Shown one piece after another: positions 32,647 to 44,181 of a stretch of 64,000 nt of DNA. The stretch spans positions 27,650,001 to 27,714,000 of the forward strand of contig OX485804.1 of assembly GCA_950295325.1 (NCBI GenBank). The letters are read 5' to 3'. This DNA comes from Polytrichum commune (taxonomy: Eukaryota; Streptophyta; Polytrichopsida; Polytrichales; Polytrichaceae). A model generated the notes under the pieces. The model had not been told where the DNA came from. It saw nothing but the letters and a program-made list of their open reading frames with translations, and searched no databases. How positions within the stretch are numbered: position 1 is the stretch's first letter; the number at the start of each line of letters is the position of its first letter. A program made the position numbers and the translations under genes.

Positions 32647-33620
32647 TGTAACGAACCTCTCACCGGTTTATCACCAACTTCCACACTAACATGTATCAAC
32701 CCAAAACAATCATAGACCAAGTAGGTCTTGGTTAAAGCTCAACCACCCGACCATAGGAGAGAGACTAAAGGTCCTCTCTCCTCCCCCGAACTTCTTCTTA
32801 TGCCGAAGCACTACTTTTACCTTCTATCTAAGTTACATATAGTAAAAGTATCATATTCATAGTTCTATCTTTTAGTTCTACTATGAATCTTCTATCTTTG
32901 GTTCTTCTAGAACCTTCTTCCATCTCTTATCTCAATCTCATTCTTCCAATTGGAATTGTCTAATTCCAACTAAATTCATCCATTCATTCTTCTAGTTGGA
33001 ATTGTCTAATTCCAACTAGATCTATCTATTCATTAAGAGTTGTCTAATTCCAATGAATAACATTCATCTTTCCAATTCTGGAGTGGTCCAACTCCAATGC
33101 ACCTCATCGAGAGTTGTCTAACTCATGTGCACGTGTTCTCAATATGGAATGGTCTAATTCCAATGCACTATATGCGGAGCTGTCTAACTCCAGTGCACAT
33201 GTTGTCAATCTGGAGTTGTCTAACTCCAATCCATCCATCCATCTTCAACTAGGAGTTGTCTAGCTCCCATCATCCTCCGCTTACACACTGGCACATGTGG
33301 TTAGAATATTCAATTATCCATCAATATTGGTAGTTACCTTACAATGACACTACCGTTGATGACTAGGTGTCCATACACCCAACCTCGTCATCATGGTATA
33401 CATTAGATATCACATTGTCAATTAGCGTTGAGGACGCCTCGTCGTCGTAGGATGGCAACTAGGTGTAGTTACTTTACAATATCATATTGTCAATTAGCAT
33501 CGTCGTTGAGGACGCCTCGTCGTCGTAGGATGACAACTAGGTGTAGTTACATTACAATGTACATCAAAGTCTCAACACAAACTCAAATTGGATTCAATTA
33601 GGTGTCACGGGGGTGTTACA
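32647..33620. mobile_element. LTR-like repeat L1, copy 1
   Basis: The 974-bp unit starts TGTAACGAACC and ends GGTGTTACA, so it has TG..CA ends with TGTAAC/GTTACA inverted termini. Read on the minus strand it begins TGTAACACCCCCGTGAC, the style of many plant LTRs. An inverted copy lies at 39839-40973. It includes a CGTCGTCGTAGGATGGCAAC-type duplicated block at 33425-33545 and the hairpin array at 32950-33270. No coding sequence and no clear 5-bp target duplication, so calling it a solo LTR is an inference. Confidence 0.6.
32950..33270. repeat. Array of nine small hairpin units
   Basis: A 16-nt palindromic unit of the form GGARTTGTCTAAYTCC recurs near 32951, 32996, 33037, 33080, 33111, 33147, 33176, 33212 and 33253. 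Each has a 6-bp stem and a GTCT loop, spaced 31-45 bp apart. Stem variants GGAATT/AATTCC and GGAGTT/AACTCC are mutually compensated. Confidence 0.85.
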
Positions 33621-33859
33621 AGTGTAGAAGTTGACTCGTATCTCTTAAGTTGCTATGAAATCAAAGCTTAGCTTATATATTATAGGATACAACATTTGTT
33701 TGCCCATAGTTATGGGATATGGTCGACGGGTAGTGGTTGAAGGGACCTTTCTTTTGATGGGCTACATTTTTATTTATTTTTGCCTTTCCATGTGATGGGC
33801 CATTCATTTTCGTTTTTCTTTCAGTAAGCAAGACCGATTCCAAAAAAGAAAAAAATTAC

Positions 33860-34010
33860 CCTTGTATCTAGGTACTGACATGAATGTGAGCCCGTTGGCC
33901 CTATGCTAATCAAGGTGTTTTGTGATGCAGTATAGGGTGTTATGCTTCCTTTGGGAGGCGGGGTCTAGTGATGTACTAGTTATTCCATTTCATTAGGGTG
34001 GGGGGACGGG
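33860..34010 (+). repeat. Dispersed repeat D2, copy 1
   Basis: GAGCCCGTTGGCC, then TGCTAATCAAGG, GTGATGCAGTATAGGGT, GGAGGCGGGGTCT and TTAGGGTGGGG match, in order, 57800-57940. About 140 bp, non-coding, class unknown. Confidence 0.5.
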
Positions 34011-34763
34011 GGCTTCTTCATTTTCTAGTAATCTTTTGTTTAAGACTAGGTATGTGAGACATTTGATGACATTTTGGTGTATACTTTTCATGAGGGTTTT
34101 AAGACCCAAACTTTATATGCCTTTCCTTTTGCTTGTGATAGGTGCAAAAAAGAACCTTGGCATTCAGATAATATATGTAGTAATCTTATGATGTATTGTT
34201 GTTACCAGTATATTTCACACACTTTATGGATACTTGTTCCTTCACAAAGTTTTCTCAATATCATGGCTGTGGAATCTTTGACTTCTATGGACATCATGTT
34301 AGTTTCTTCATTTGCTACTTTATTTGTAATACAAACAACAACATTTTAAGGAGGTCAAGAGTGGCACTCAAATAAAACTGAAGCATGCTTACATGGCAAG
34401 AAATGAAGGGAATTGGTGTGCACTTTGTAAGTGTGATTCGTTGTGTGTGTAGATTACTTAGCATATGCTCACGGAGCATGGAACACATGTGCCGGGTCCC
34501 ATTATGGAAAAAAGCCACCAAGCAACTTACATGTGGGAGGTTGTGTTCCGCATTGGTAATCATTAAGTCAACTAGATAGTCAAGGTGTCGAGGCAAATTT
34601 CATCAAGTAACTTGGATGGATTTTGATCACAAAAAGCAAAATGAACGTGGGACGAATCACCTTGAAGTCACTACAAGGATCGCGAAAACAAAGCATTGGT
34701 CCGCAACCACTAAATGGTGCCTATATTTGTCATATTAGTAGATCTAGACATCACCCTACAATG

Positions 34764-34970
34764 ATTATTCCGAGTAGTGTGTGTTACTATTCGGAATTAC
34801 GCAATGCAATAACATCTTACTGAAGAGTTCAATTTTTACTGACGAAAGTTCAATAGGTTGTTTGGACATTGTAGAACCCAAATGATTGTGCTTGGTAGAA
34901 TATAACATTCTCGTTAAATAGCTACATCACTGCGTAACTCCAAATAGTAACACATAGTGATTGAGATAAT
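34764..34970. mobile_element. Small palindromic MITE, family P1, copy 2
   Basis: The left arm ATTATTCCGAGTAGTG plus GTGTTACTATTCGGAATTACG pairs with the right arm inverse (TGCGTAACTCCAAATAGTAAC, ACATAGTGATTGAGATAAT). 207 bp, related to 17992-18172. Confidence 0.55.
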
Positions 34971-35462
34971 CAGTGTAGTGGTTGTGGATCAATGTTTTTT
35001 GTCCACGTAAGTTTTGTAGCGAGTAGTGGGAGGGTGACGGGTGCATGTCTACAACACCTACCAACAAGGAGGTTGTACCAGAAAGGGGAGGGTGAAAGCA
35101 TTGAATACTATTGTAGAGCCCGGTTATTATTGTTTTTGTTACATTGATGCTTGAATTGGGGACATAGACCCCAAAGTAGTAGAGTGAGCTTAAATTGGGA
35201 TGAATCAACAACCAACATGTCGGGGGTCAATTCTTACCATTACCCTTTCAGTAGTTGTTAGGAAAGCAAACCAGATTGGGACTCTTGTGGGCCACAAGAA
35301 GTGAAATTGTCAATGAGGGGGAAACTAACAAGCATTCGAACTGAAAACTGTTAAGGTATACTCTCGCGAAATTTGTCATGGCTTCGGAAGCACTTATTGA
35401 TTGGCACGAATTAAAACCATTTGGATTGCAGAGTCACCTAGCAACTTCAACTCAATGAATAG

Positions 35463-35726
35463 GGAGAAACCCTTACTCTCCCTCACAAACTTGGTGGGCT
35501 CAAAGTCATTGATCCCGAATCCAAAGTTTATGCTCTTCTTGCCAAGCGCTTCACCTGTGGACTTATGCCGGTAACACTCAATTTTTTTTTTCCTTTTTTC
35601 CATGACATGTTTAACTACATTAAGCTCAAGAGAACGACCTGCATCGAGTGCTCATTGGATTGTTCAAGCACAAAGAAACCAAAGGAAGTGGGTTTAGATG
35701 TATGGCGGGGAACCCGGAGAGACTGA
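35463..35726 (+). pseudogene. LINE reverse-transcriptase C-terminal fragment
   Basis: An open frame of 87 codons begins after a TAG, with no plausible ATG. LPHKLGGLKVIDPESKVYAL and LLAKRFTCGLMP match the post-RT region of plant LINE proteins (pattern GGLGxIDPxxQxxALLAKxIxxxLxP). A poly-T run at 35581-35590 may mark a frameshift site. It is isolated from any RT catalytic domain. Confidence 0.55.
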
Positions 35727-36493
35727 ACTTTGATTCTGCATCACACCCCTCACACGCAACCCCTTTGAAACTCAATGGCAACCTATTTTTCTTAGTCCCA
35801 TATCACACTGACCTTCAAGGCACATGCCATTGCTACTAGGCGACCAACATTACACTTTTCGGGTGAACCTGGACCAAAAAAGGAAAAAGGAAAAATAGAA
35901 AATAGACAGAAGAAAAAAAATGTTCTCAACATGGGGGAGCTTTGGGACACTAGGAGTCGGGATCGGATTAACATTGTTGAGGATCGGACGAGGCGAGGAA
36001 TTCTAGGGAGAGAAGGGACTCGCTTAATCAATGTTCTTCTCTGAGATTGGAGTCTTAGGATTCCTACCTCGCCAGATGAAAGAGATCGGGTGACCAGGGT
36101 GGACAACAATCAGTGCTCAAGATTGAAATCTTCAATTCCCTTCAAACGCAATTTGGCCCTTCAAAATACACCTCTCAAAATAGCCCTTCAAAACACAACC
36201 CCAAATTGAAATTGAAGGCATCATCACTTGAAGTCCTCAATATAATCCGCCCGCCACAAGAACCAACAAATGTAGGGCATTGCCACTACAAGAAGTGGAC
36301 GAGTTGATTCTCAATTCTTCACATCGTACTGGAAACATGTATCCATATAATTCATGCACATGTTTAATATGAATTTTGTATTTCATTTCTATGTTCTTGG
36401 ATTGACGTCTTGGATTTGAACCAGCCCTTCAACTAAAGCGTTGAAATTTGAGAACCCTTCAAAATGAAACTCATATGAGGGCTTCAATCTTGA

Positions 36494-36736
36494 ACACTGC
36501 CAACAATCTCCAACCCTCTCGCCATTTTCCACGTCAATTCCAACATCTTCGGGTTCGTGTCATATTGTAGGAATAGAAATGACCTGCAACTGCTCATCAA
36601 ACAGGACGACCACCAGGGCATCGAGGAGGCTCGTGTAATCAAACTTGAGAAGACCAAAATTAATTCCGCAAAGGACCTCAGGAATCTCATTGTCTATGGC
36701 TGCTTCTCCACTTTTTATTTATGGTTTCTTGGGTGA
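36494..36736 (+). pseudogene. Unidentified coding-like fragment (80 aa)
   Basis: An open frame after a TGA encodes a soluble, charged segment: NIFGFVSYCRNRNDLQLLIK and then QDDHQGIEEARVIKLEKTKI, ending in YLWFLG and a stop. The amino-acid composition looks protein-like compared with background frames, and the minus-strand shadow frame does not. I do not recognise the family. It could be an exon or captured fragment of a cellular gene, or chance. Confidence 0.3.
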
Positions 36737-36769
36737 CTTGAGAGTTTCTCAAATTGGACCCCTCTGATG

Positions 36770-36995
36770 CAGTGCCCGGGAAGTTTTTAGTCACAGTCAG
36801 TCAAGATCCTGGTGATTCTTAAATCCAACCGGTTACATGCTGACATCTTCCGGTTTTGCTTTATTAATTTGAGGTATATTCTATAGATTCCTCTAGAATG
36901 ATTGGTGATTCTTCTGAAGTCTCGAACTTCAACTGGTTATTTCTCAAACTCAACCGGTTCATCTGTAACTAACCACCAGTTCTTCCCGAGCCCTA
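36770..36995 (+). mobile_element. hAT MITE, family A1, copy 2
   Basis: It starts CAGTGCCCGGGAAG and ends TTCTTCCCGAGCCCTA. Length 226 bp. It is flanked by a perfect 8-bp duplication CTCTGATG (36762-36769, 36996-37003). Interior blocks TCCAACCGGTTACATG and CTCAAACTCAACCGGTTCAT are shared with the family. Confidence 0.92.
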
Positions 36996-37259
36996 CTCTG
37001 ATGGACATGGGAACATGATATCGGTCTCAATGAGGGTGGGTGGCTTTTTCAGCTCTACCACCAAGCTTGGATATAGCTTATGTGATGACATTTGGAAGGG
37101 TAGAGCTTCTCTTATCTCCAATGAAATACAATGAAATCGATTCTAAAGTTCAAGAAGTCAAAAAGTCTAATGGGACTGAAAGTACATCAAGATGGTTTCA
37201 AACCTAGCTTATTCTCTAGAGTGGTGGAGTGCGGTAGCCTCGGTGAGATAGAGGTTACG

Positions 37260-37484
37260 TCAACTTGATGATCCAATCGGAAAAAAAAAAGACCTGAAAC
37301 TCTCTCGAACTACGTTTTGAACTAATGATGAAAACTTTTTCCTAATGAACTTATATATGGGACATTCCAACACAAAATGTGCCTCATTTTGAACTTCATT
37401 CCGAGAGCAAAAGTGACATAATCTAGCATCTCTAATCCGAGGTTTGAGTTGATATAAATCAGCAATGGAACTATTTGGACACAT
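37260..37484 (-). pseudogene. LINE zinc-binding (zf-RVT) C-terminal fragment
   Basis: On the minus strand the frame reads LCHFCSRNEVQNEAHFVLEC followed by PIYKFIRKKF. The CxxC...E..H....C arrangement is the zf-RVT domain found at the C-terminus of plant LINE reverse transcriptases. The fragment is short and no RT domain adjoins it. Equivalent residues of the LINE at 51372-54530 are near 53930-53990. Confidence 0.6.
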
Positions 37485-38373
37485 TATTAGTGCATCCTCA
37501 TCATAGGTGTTGGGAAACGAAATCCGAAATTTGTGATGTGAGGAAATCTATATATATAACTCACGGTTATTTCGGCCACAGAATTAAAGCTAGGCCGGGT
37601 AGTGTCTCACATGCAACATAAATGTGAAGCGCAGATTCAGCTGATCATGCATGCCTAGAATTTGCATCCATCTTGCACCCAAAAGTCAGTCCACTTTATG
37701 GAGGCATGCTGCTCATAAAGACTCTCCACTTTCGGGGGCAGATAATTTCACATGAACGAGTACGAGCAAAAAGATCACCACCTATATATTCACTGCTCCG
37801 AGTGAACATAAAGCCTTCTGCATTTAGAAAATGTTAATTCCTGTGAGTTTCCACGTAGGCCGCACGCCCACCATATTCTAGTGTGAATAAGGGCATGCCC
37901 GTCCAAGTGTAGAGGGAGTAGGCTACTCCCATCTTCTCAAACCCATGCCCACCTACTAACCTCCTCCAGGTTGAAACACCTTCCTTCTCTAAAACTCAGC
38001 CTTCACTTATTTGATGACTCGTAATTGTAAGTTTAAGAATTTTTAGTGGACGGCATGGAAATATGGAGGTCCGTGTTCATGGCCCTTCATATTCTAGTGG
38101 ACCACCGAAATGTGGTTGGTTGGCGTCTTGTGTCGAATTACACGCGAACACCTCCGACCCATTATTGTCTAAGAATTCAATGGGCGAGTGACCTACATGG
38201 AAACTCGCTCTTAACAGTCTTGGTTGAAGAGACTTTTATGGGTTTTTTTGTTTGTTTGTTGTCACAACACAACCCTATGCACCCATATATGTAGGAGGAG
38301 AGGACCTAGTTGTGTCTACATGGCATTCAAAGAATCTAGATAAGCTTATGTTTGAGTGAACATGTTTATATTT

Positions 38374-38374
<1 letters not shown>

Positions 38375-38422
<48 letters not shown>

Positions 38423-38434
38423 TAGATAGATAGA
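38375..38434 (+). repeat. (CA)n(TAGA)n compound microsatellite
   Basis: About 20 CA units followed by about five TAGA units. Confidence 0.97.
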
Positions 38435-38709
38435 TCACTGCTATCTCTTGCATTATTTAATTTGAATAAAAAATATAAATCCACATTGTCAAATTTATAC
38501 CTATTTCTATTATAAACACCATGTCTCAATCTAGGTTTGCTTGCGGATTTATACTATGTCCCATGACCAAGGCTTTTGCAAAGTGATTGGATTTCTATCG
38601 GTCGAGGTCTTCGGACTACCAACGCTGACTACAACAAATCCTCATCATCTCTTTTGACAGCCCTTGATCACATGTGTAAGGTAGCCCTGAAGACCGTCTT
38701 CAAAGTCAT

Positions 38710-38923
38710 GAGTGTCCGGGGAGGGTTTTGAGCATAATCGATCAAAATCCTAGTGCTTCCAAGTCCAACCAGTTACATGTTATGATCTATGTTGCGGAGT
38801 TTCTTTATTGATTCAAGATAGATTCTATAGATTCCTCTAAAATGGTCGGTAATTTTCCTGCAAGCCTTGAGCTTCAACCGGTTCATCTGTAGCTAGCTAG
38901 TGGTCGGTTTTCCCTGTGCATTG
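38710..38923 (+). mobile_element. hAT MITE, family A1, copy 3
   Basis: It starts (G)AGTGTCCGGGGAGG and ends TTCCCTGTGCATTG. Flanking 8-mers AAAGTCAT and AACGTCAC match at 6 of 8 positions, consistent with an older duplication. Interior blocks TCCAACCAGTTACATG and TTCAACCGGTTCATCTGTAG. Confidence 0.8.
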
Positions 38924-39201
38924 AACGTCACAACATGGTACAGATAACTAAGAGAATGCTTTTCTGATGACCCACTTTTGTGACGATGCCAAAGTTTGGT
39001 AGTACGGTGACCAGTCACAATAGCTCCATTATGATGGAGCCACGAATGATAGTATCCAAAAAAGGTTGAGTCCCTTCCGCACAGCTCTTCGGGTTTCATT
39101 TCACGGATGCAATGTTAACATAGTATAAGTCTACCCTTAAATTACAAGTGTTACCCCTTCAAAGTGTATACTTTTTGTAACACTTCTGAGATTTTAATAT
39201 A

Positions 39202-39790
39202 GGGCCACTTCACACACAGCACTGAAGGCCCCTGACCATTGCAATCTAAGAGCTCTCATTGGTCGAAAGGGCAGAGACCGTTCAAGTTCACTTCACACAC
39301 GAAGGTGAAGGTCTAAAGACTTCATGGATGGAAAGCCTATATGGAGTCCTACATGGTGGACTATGGATAAGGTTTCATGGTCTCCTGGAATTTTCATCAA
39401 GCCCATCTCCAAGAGGTGGGCCTGATGCAAATTCTGGGAGACTATATTTTTTAATAATTTTTCTAGCAGGACATATTTCAGGACATATTGCATGGCAGAC
39501 TCCATAACATATTCCACATTAGATTCCATGACAAACAAACACCACCAAGTAATTCTCTCAAACTGATAGAGTTTGAGACACATTATATTAAACTAAATGC
39601 TCCCCTCTTTTTCCACCAACAAAATATGCGATGGTCCCACAACATGGTTCATTCTCACTTCACACTATGCTTGAGGGCCCGTGACTACATGAAACGGCTT
39701 TCCCAACACCCATGGTATGGCCTTTGGATGAGAGTCAAGGGTCCTCACCATTACAAGGTCACGGCTCTTGGCTCATGTGTGAAGTGGCCC
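39202..39790. mobile_element. Harbinger/Tourist-like MITE H1, copy 2
   Basis: The left end GGGCCACTTCACACAC and right end GTGTGAAGTGGCCC are inverted, with ATA on both sides (39199-39201, 39791-39793). 589 bp. Subterminal blocks such as AGTGCTCTCATTGGT-like and TGAGGGCCCGTGAC are shared with the copies at 1911 and 60217. Confidence 0.8.
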
Positions 39791-39838
39791 ATAGTAACAC
39801 TTAAAGAGAGTGATCAATTCAAAAATAATACTTGTACA

Positions 39839-40973
39839 TGTAACATCCACGTGGTAAAAATAAAGTCATTAATAACACTTATAAAATATCATCACATATT
39901 TTAATAATAGTAAAACCTACAGTTATTTAGTGACCCGAACGAGAGTCTATTGTTGTTTGAAGATACTCTTGAATACGGGAGATAGTGATGGGTTTCTCTC
40001 ATAGATTTGATGTGTAATGTAACTACACCTAGTTGTCATCCTACGACGACGAGGCGTCCTCAACGACGAGGCTAATTGACAATATGATATTGTAAAGTAA
40101 CTACACCTAGTTGCCATCCTACGACGACGAGGTGTCCTCAACGACAAGGCCAATTGACAATGTGATATCTAATGTATACCATGATGACGAGATTGGGTGT
40201 ATGGACACATAGTCATCAACGGTAGTATCATTGTAAGGTAACTACCAATATTGATGGATAATTGAATATTCTAACCACATGTGCTAGTGTGTAAGCGGAG
40301 GATGATGGGAGCTAGACAACTCCTAGTTGAAAATGGATGGATTGGAGTTAGACAACTCCATATTGACAACATGTGCACTGGAGTTAGACAGCTCCGCATA
40401 CAGTGCATTGGAATTAGACCATTCTATATTGAGAACACGTGCACATGAGTTAGACAACTCTCGATGAGGTGCATTGGAGTTGGACCACTCCATAATTGGA
40501 AAGATGAATGTTATTCATTGGAGTTAGACAATTCTTAATGAATAGATAGATCTAGTTGGAATTAGACAATTCCAACTAGAAGAATGAATGGATGAATTTA
40601 GTTGAAATTAGACAGTTCCAACTAGAATGAAGGATGGATGAATCCAATTGGAATTAGACAATTCCAATTGGAAGAATGAGATTGAGATAAGAGATGGAAG
40701 AAGGTTCTAGAAGAACCAAAGATAGAAGATTCATAGTAGAACTAAAAGATAGAGCTATGAATATGATACTTTTACTATATGTAAAGATAGAAGGTAAAAG
40801 TAGTGCTTCGGCATAAGAAGAAGCTCGGGGGAGGAGAGAGCACCTTTGGTCTCTCTCCTATGGTCGGGTGGTTGAGCTTTAACCGAGACCTACTTGGTCT
40901 ATGATTGTTTTGGGTTGATACGTGTTAGTGTGGAAGTTGGTAATAAACCGGTGAGAGGTTCGTTACATGATGT
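39839..40973. mobile_element. LTR-like repeat L1, copy 2 (inverted relative to copy 1)
   Basis: It begins TGTAACATCCACGTGG and ends GAGGTTCGTTACA. From 40012 onward it is the close reverse complement of 32647-33550. The first 170 bp diverge from copy 1. It contains the duplicated CATCCTACGACGACGAGG block and a ten-unit hairpin array (40310-40680). No clear target duplication. Confidence 0.6.
40310..40680. repeat. Array of about ten small hairpin units
   Basis: Units of the form GGARTTAGACAAYTCC recur along 370 bp, the reverse complement of the 32950-33270 array plus one extra unit near the distal end. Most stems are fully paired. Confidence 0.85.
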
Positions 40974-43070
40974 TACAGAAGAATCAAGGTTTGCACAAGA
41001 TACTGGTGGTAACATGCAAAACTTGACTAGATTGTATAACAAACCAAGTGAATAACACTTGACATATGTTTAATCATAAGAATGACAGTCACAAGAAAGA
41101 GAAACTAAGGCAAGAAATGGACATTGATAGACATACCAGTGACTCAACAAACAAATTCTTAAGTTTTTAAAAACTATTTGGAGACTCGACAATAAAACTC
41201 CTCACCACCTTAATGAAGAGGCTTACATGTGAGTCAGTTTGGATGATCAAACTGGTGAGGCTCACTCTCCACCACTCTCCACATTTACCCAACGCCCAAT
41301 ACTATCTATGCATTGGTTCACTCTCCACCTTCCAACATTGTCACTTACAGTAAAGATCATAAATTCACAACCCTAAATTATATATTTCATGGGTTTTGGT
41401 GCAAGTAACAAGTATATAATGCAAATAAACAAAGAGGGGAGAAATTTTAAATAACAAACTAATATATAACACATACTAGAGTATTTTTCAAGGGAGCATG
41501 AAAAATAACACTTAGGGCAAAATAACAAGTATACAAATAACACTTAAAATGAGTAGACTATACATGGATAGACTTCATGTGTGTCATTAAATACTAACAA
41601 ATGATGACATTCAAATGAAATTCTTTAGTAAGGTAGAGTGTGCTAAAATAAGACTCTTTAAGCACTAACCATAAATAATAGTGTTAGCAATTGACAAGGG
41701 AATTCAAGTTTAAATGCACAAAGTATGTTATGTTTGAGTTTTGTACGCAAAAGTTATAAGGCTTTGAAGTTTTATTAGTAGATAACCCAAAATGAACATG
41801 GGAGCTTGGTGTAAAGGGTGTGGACATTCTCATGATCAATAAAGTTATTTGTAAAGTAAAGCAGATGAAACCATAAATACAATCCTATACCTTAAGTTTA
41901 TGCAAATCAACACAAAGCCCAAGTTTTCTTAAAGCTCCAATTACCATACACAAAGAGTGGGGTCATGCTATTAAAAAATCAGCTTTCTAGCTTGTGACTC
42001 CTATTAGGATAGGATGGGCCATGCCTTGCATAGCCCAATATGAGATTTAGGACAACAAATCCCATGCACATACTTTCTTTTAGATGCCAAAATTCTCTCA
42101 AAGTTTGAGAGATGAAAAAAAGAGATCCCAAGAGTTTCACCCAACTTACAAATATACGACGACCTAACAAGCTCTCAATAAAAGTCTCTCAAAGATGGAT
42201 CAAAGCCATGATTTCATCCCTCTTTGAGCGACTTTACGGATTATTCTAATATACGTCTATTGTGCAAAGTTTGAGGGTGTTGATTTTAGCACCCTCTATC
42301 TTGTGGGAGAGTATAGAAGATTCAATTTGACATTTGAAAGTGGTATAAGAACATAGAAAACCATCATGTAGCAAGCACATTTAAGGAAACTGAGCCTCAC
42401 TATGCTACATATCTGAATAGGAAACCCATGTTTGAGTGTTATATTTGGTGCTTACACGCGGCTTCAAGAGAGGAAATAGAAAGTACATATGTTTGAAAGG
42501 GATTGATGAACTGTGTGTTTAAAATTTGTTAACTGTTTTGGTTCAATAGTGAACATTAGTTGGACCTATATGATCTACCAAGATGGAAACAAATCTTCAC
42601 TTTGATAATGAGTAAGACATTCCTATGAGCTTCGATGGAAATTGTGAGGAAATGGTTGTGAGGCTTCAAACTACATTGATAAATCTTCTTGTACAAAATT
42701 CTATATAAAGTATTCAAGGAGAAGAGGATGCATAGCATAACATTATTCAAATCCATAACAATGAATGTGGGAAATATCCAGGGATATTATGCGGAATACT
42801 ATCAATCTTACATAATATTGTTATGAATCTGAATCATGTTATGGCTCACATGAGCTAAGGCATGTGGCCCCGTTATAAGCACTTCCCAATCCAAACACAT
42901 TCTGGTCAAAGGAATGGAATAGGGATTGTGGAATTGTGTGACTTCCTGATTGTTAGCATTTGCAAATCACAAAGATTGTTAATATTTCAAATTTGAGAGT
43001 TGAAGTTCAAATGCAAGGACTATAATAAGTCAAAACAAAATTTCCTTTTCTCTGTAAATAGTCATGTACT
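40974..43070. other. Gene-free spacer
   Basis: AT-rich with no recognisable gene or supported element in about 2.1 kb. Confidence 0.3.
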
Positions 43071-43600
43071 AGGACATTGCAATTATGTTAAATATTGAAC
43101 TTAGAATAGTTAACACCATCTTTTAGCACATAATCCAAACCTCATTGTAACGTGTGTCATTTAAGTGCATGTTCTCGTATACAAGCCTCGCTACATATAC
43201 CTACCACTCAAATATATGTGTCCAGTAAAGAAGAGTTACCCTATAAGGCTCACATAAAGTAGATAGGTCTCAAATGATCACTTTATCCAACTAGCACACT
43301 TCTCCTTGGACATGAAACACGAGATTAGTACCAAATTATTAGCCAATCCAAATGGAGGCCGTAGCCACTTTCCTCATGATTTTTGTATGAATATCTTGTG
43401 TCGTTAGCAAAGTGGCGATTCTCGTGATTATTAAATGGTCACATACGTCATCCCAATTATGTTGATTATGGAGTTTGCAAAGGTTATAAAATTTTGAGGA
43501 CGTACTCCAATCTCTTCCGAACACATGTCTCTTTGGTCTCCATTCTTGGAGCCTCATCTTACCATATACCACTCAAACAAGGTGTTTGATAATAAATAAA
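43071..43600. repeat. Dispersed repeat R1, two adjacent copies
   Basis: 43350-43600 shares ordered blocks with 14160-14460 and with the LINE-flanking repeat (GTAGCCACTTTCCTCATGAT, AATATCTTGTGTCGTTAGCA, TTATGTTGATTATGGA, ACCACTCAAA). 43071-43260 carries a more diverged version ending CTACCACTCAAATATATG. Confidence 0.45.
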
Positions 43601-44181
43601 AATAGGCACGTCTACCTTACATTATTGTTGTTGGAGCCTCTTGGGCTAGGCATACAACCTAGCTTTGCTACCCTGCTATTGTTTTCAGGCAATCGGGCGA
43701 GCAAGTGTACAACACACAAAAGAAGTGGCTACCGCCAAGGGAAGCCACCACACAGGTTGCAGAAAAACAATCAAAACATAGACTGCGTTTTACCCGAACG
43801 CCATAAACACATTTCCTACATTTTAACCAACGATAAATAAAACCTTTTTCATCAATCCTCTTTTATGTTTTAGCCTAGGTCCTTCAAGGGCCGCTTATGC
43901 TATGGAAGCCAAGGCCATGTGCCCAGCCCTTATGCCTTAGCGACGACTGTCTTTGAAGGCTCGTTGCTCTAGGCACACAAAGTCTGGGTATATATGTACT
44001 ACACGTTTGATGAACTGATTTGTACAGGTGGCATAGGCAGATCACCGAAATGTGATGACTCACCGTCCACCTGGCATTCGTATATGAGGTGTCTGGATAA
44101 CTGGCTCTCTTTGCAAAGGGCTCTTCTCCCATATCTGCTGGGTACCCAATTGAACATTGAAGCATTAGCACTAACATTGTA

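Noticed and set aside
33425-33545. GTCGTC-rich block as a coding repeat
   Set aside because: No continuous frame; it is part of the L1 repeat and shared with the copia LTR.
35792-36109. 105-codon minus-strand open frame rich in Ser/Arg/Phe
   Set aside because: Low-complexity hydrophobic run (from GAAAAAAAA-rich plus strand) and no domain; likely chance.
36409-36424. Box B-like GGTTCAAATCC on the minus strand
   Set aside because: Flanks do not pair as a T arm or acceptor stem; chance match.
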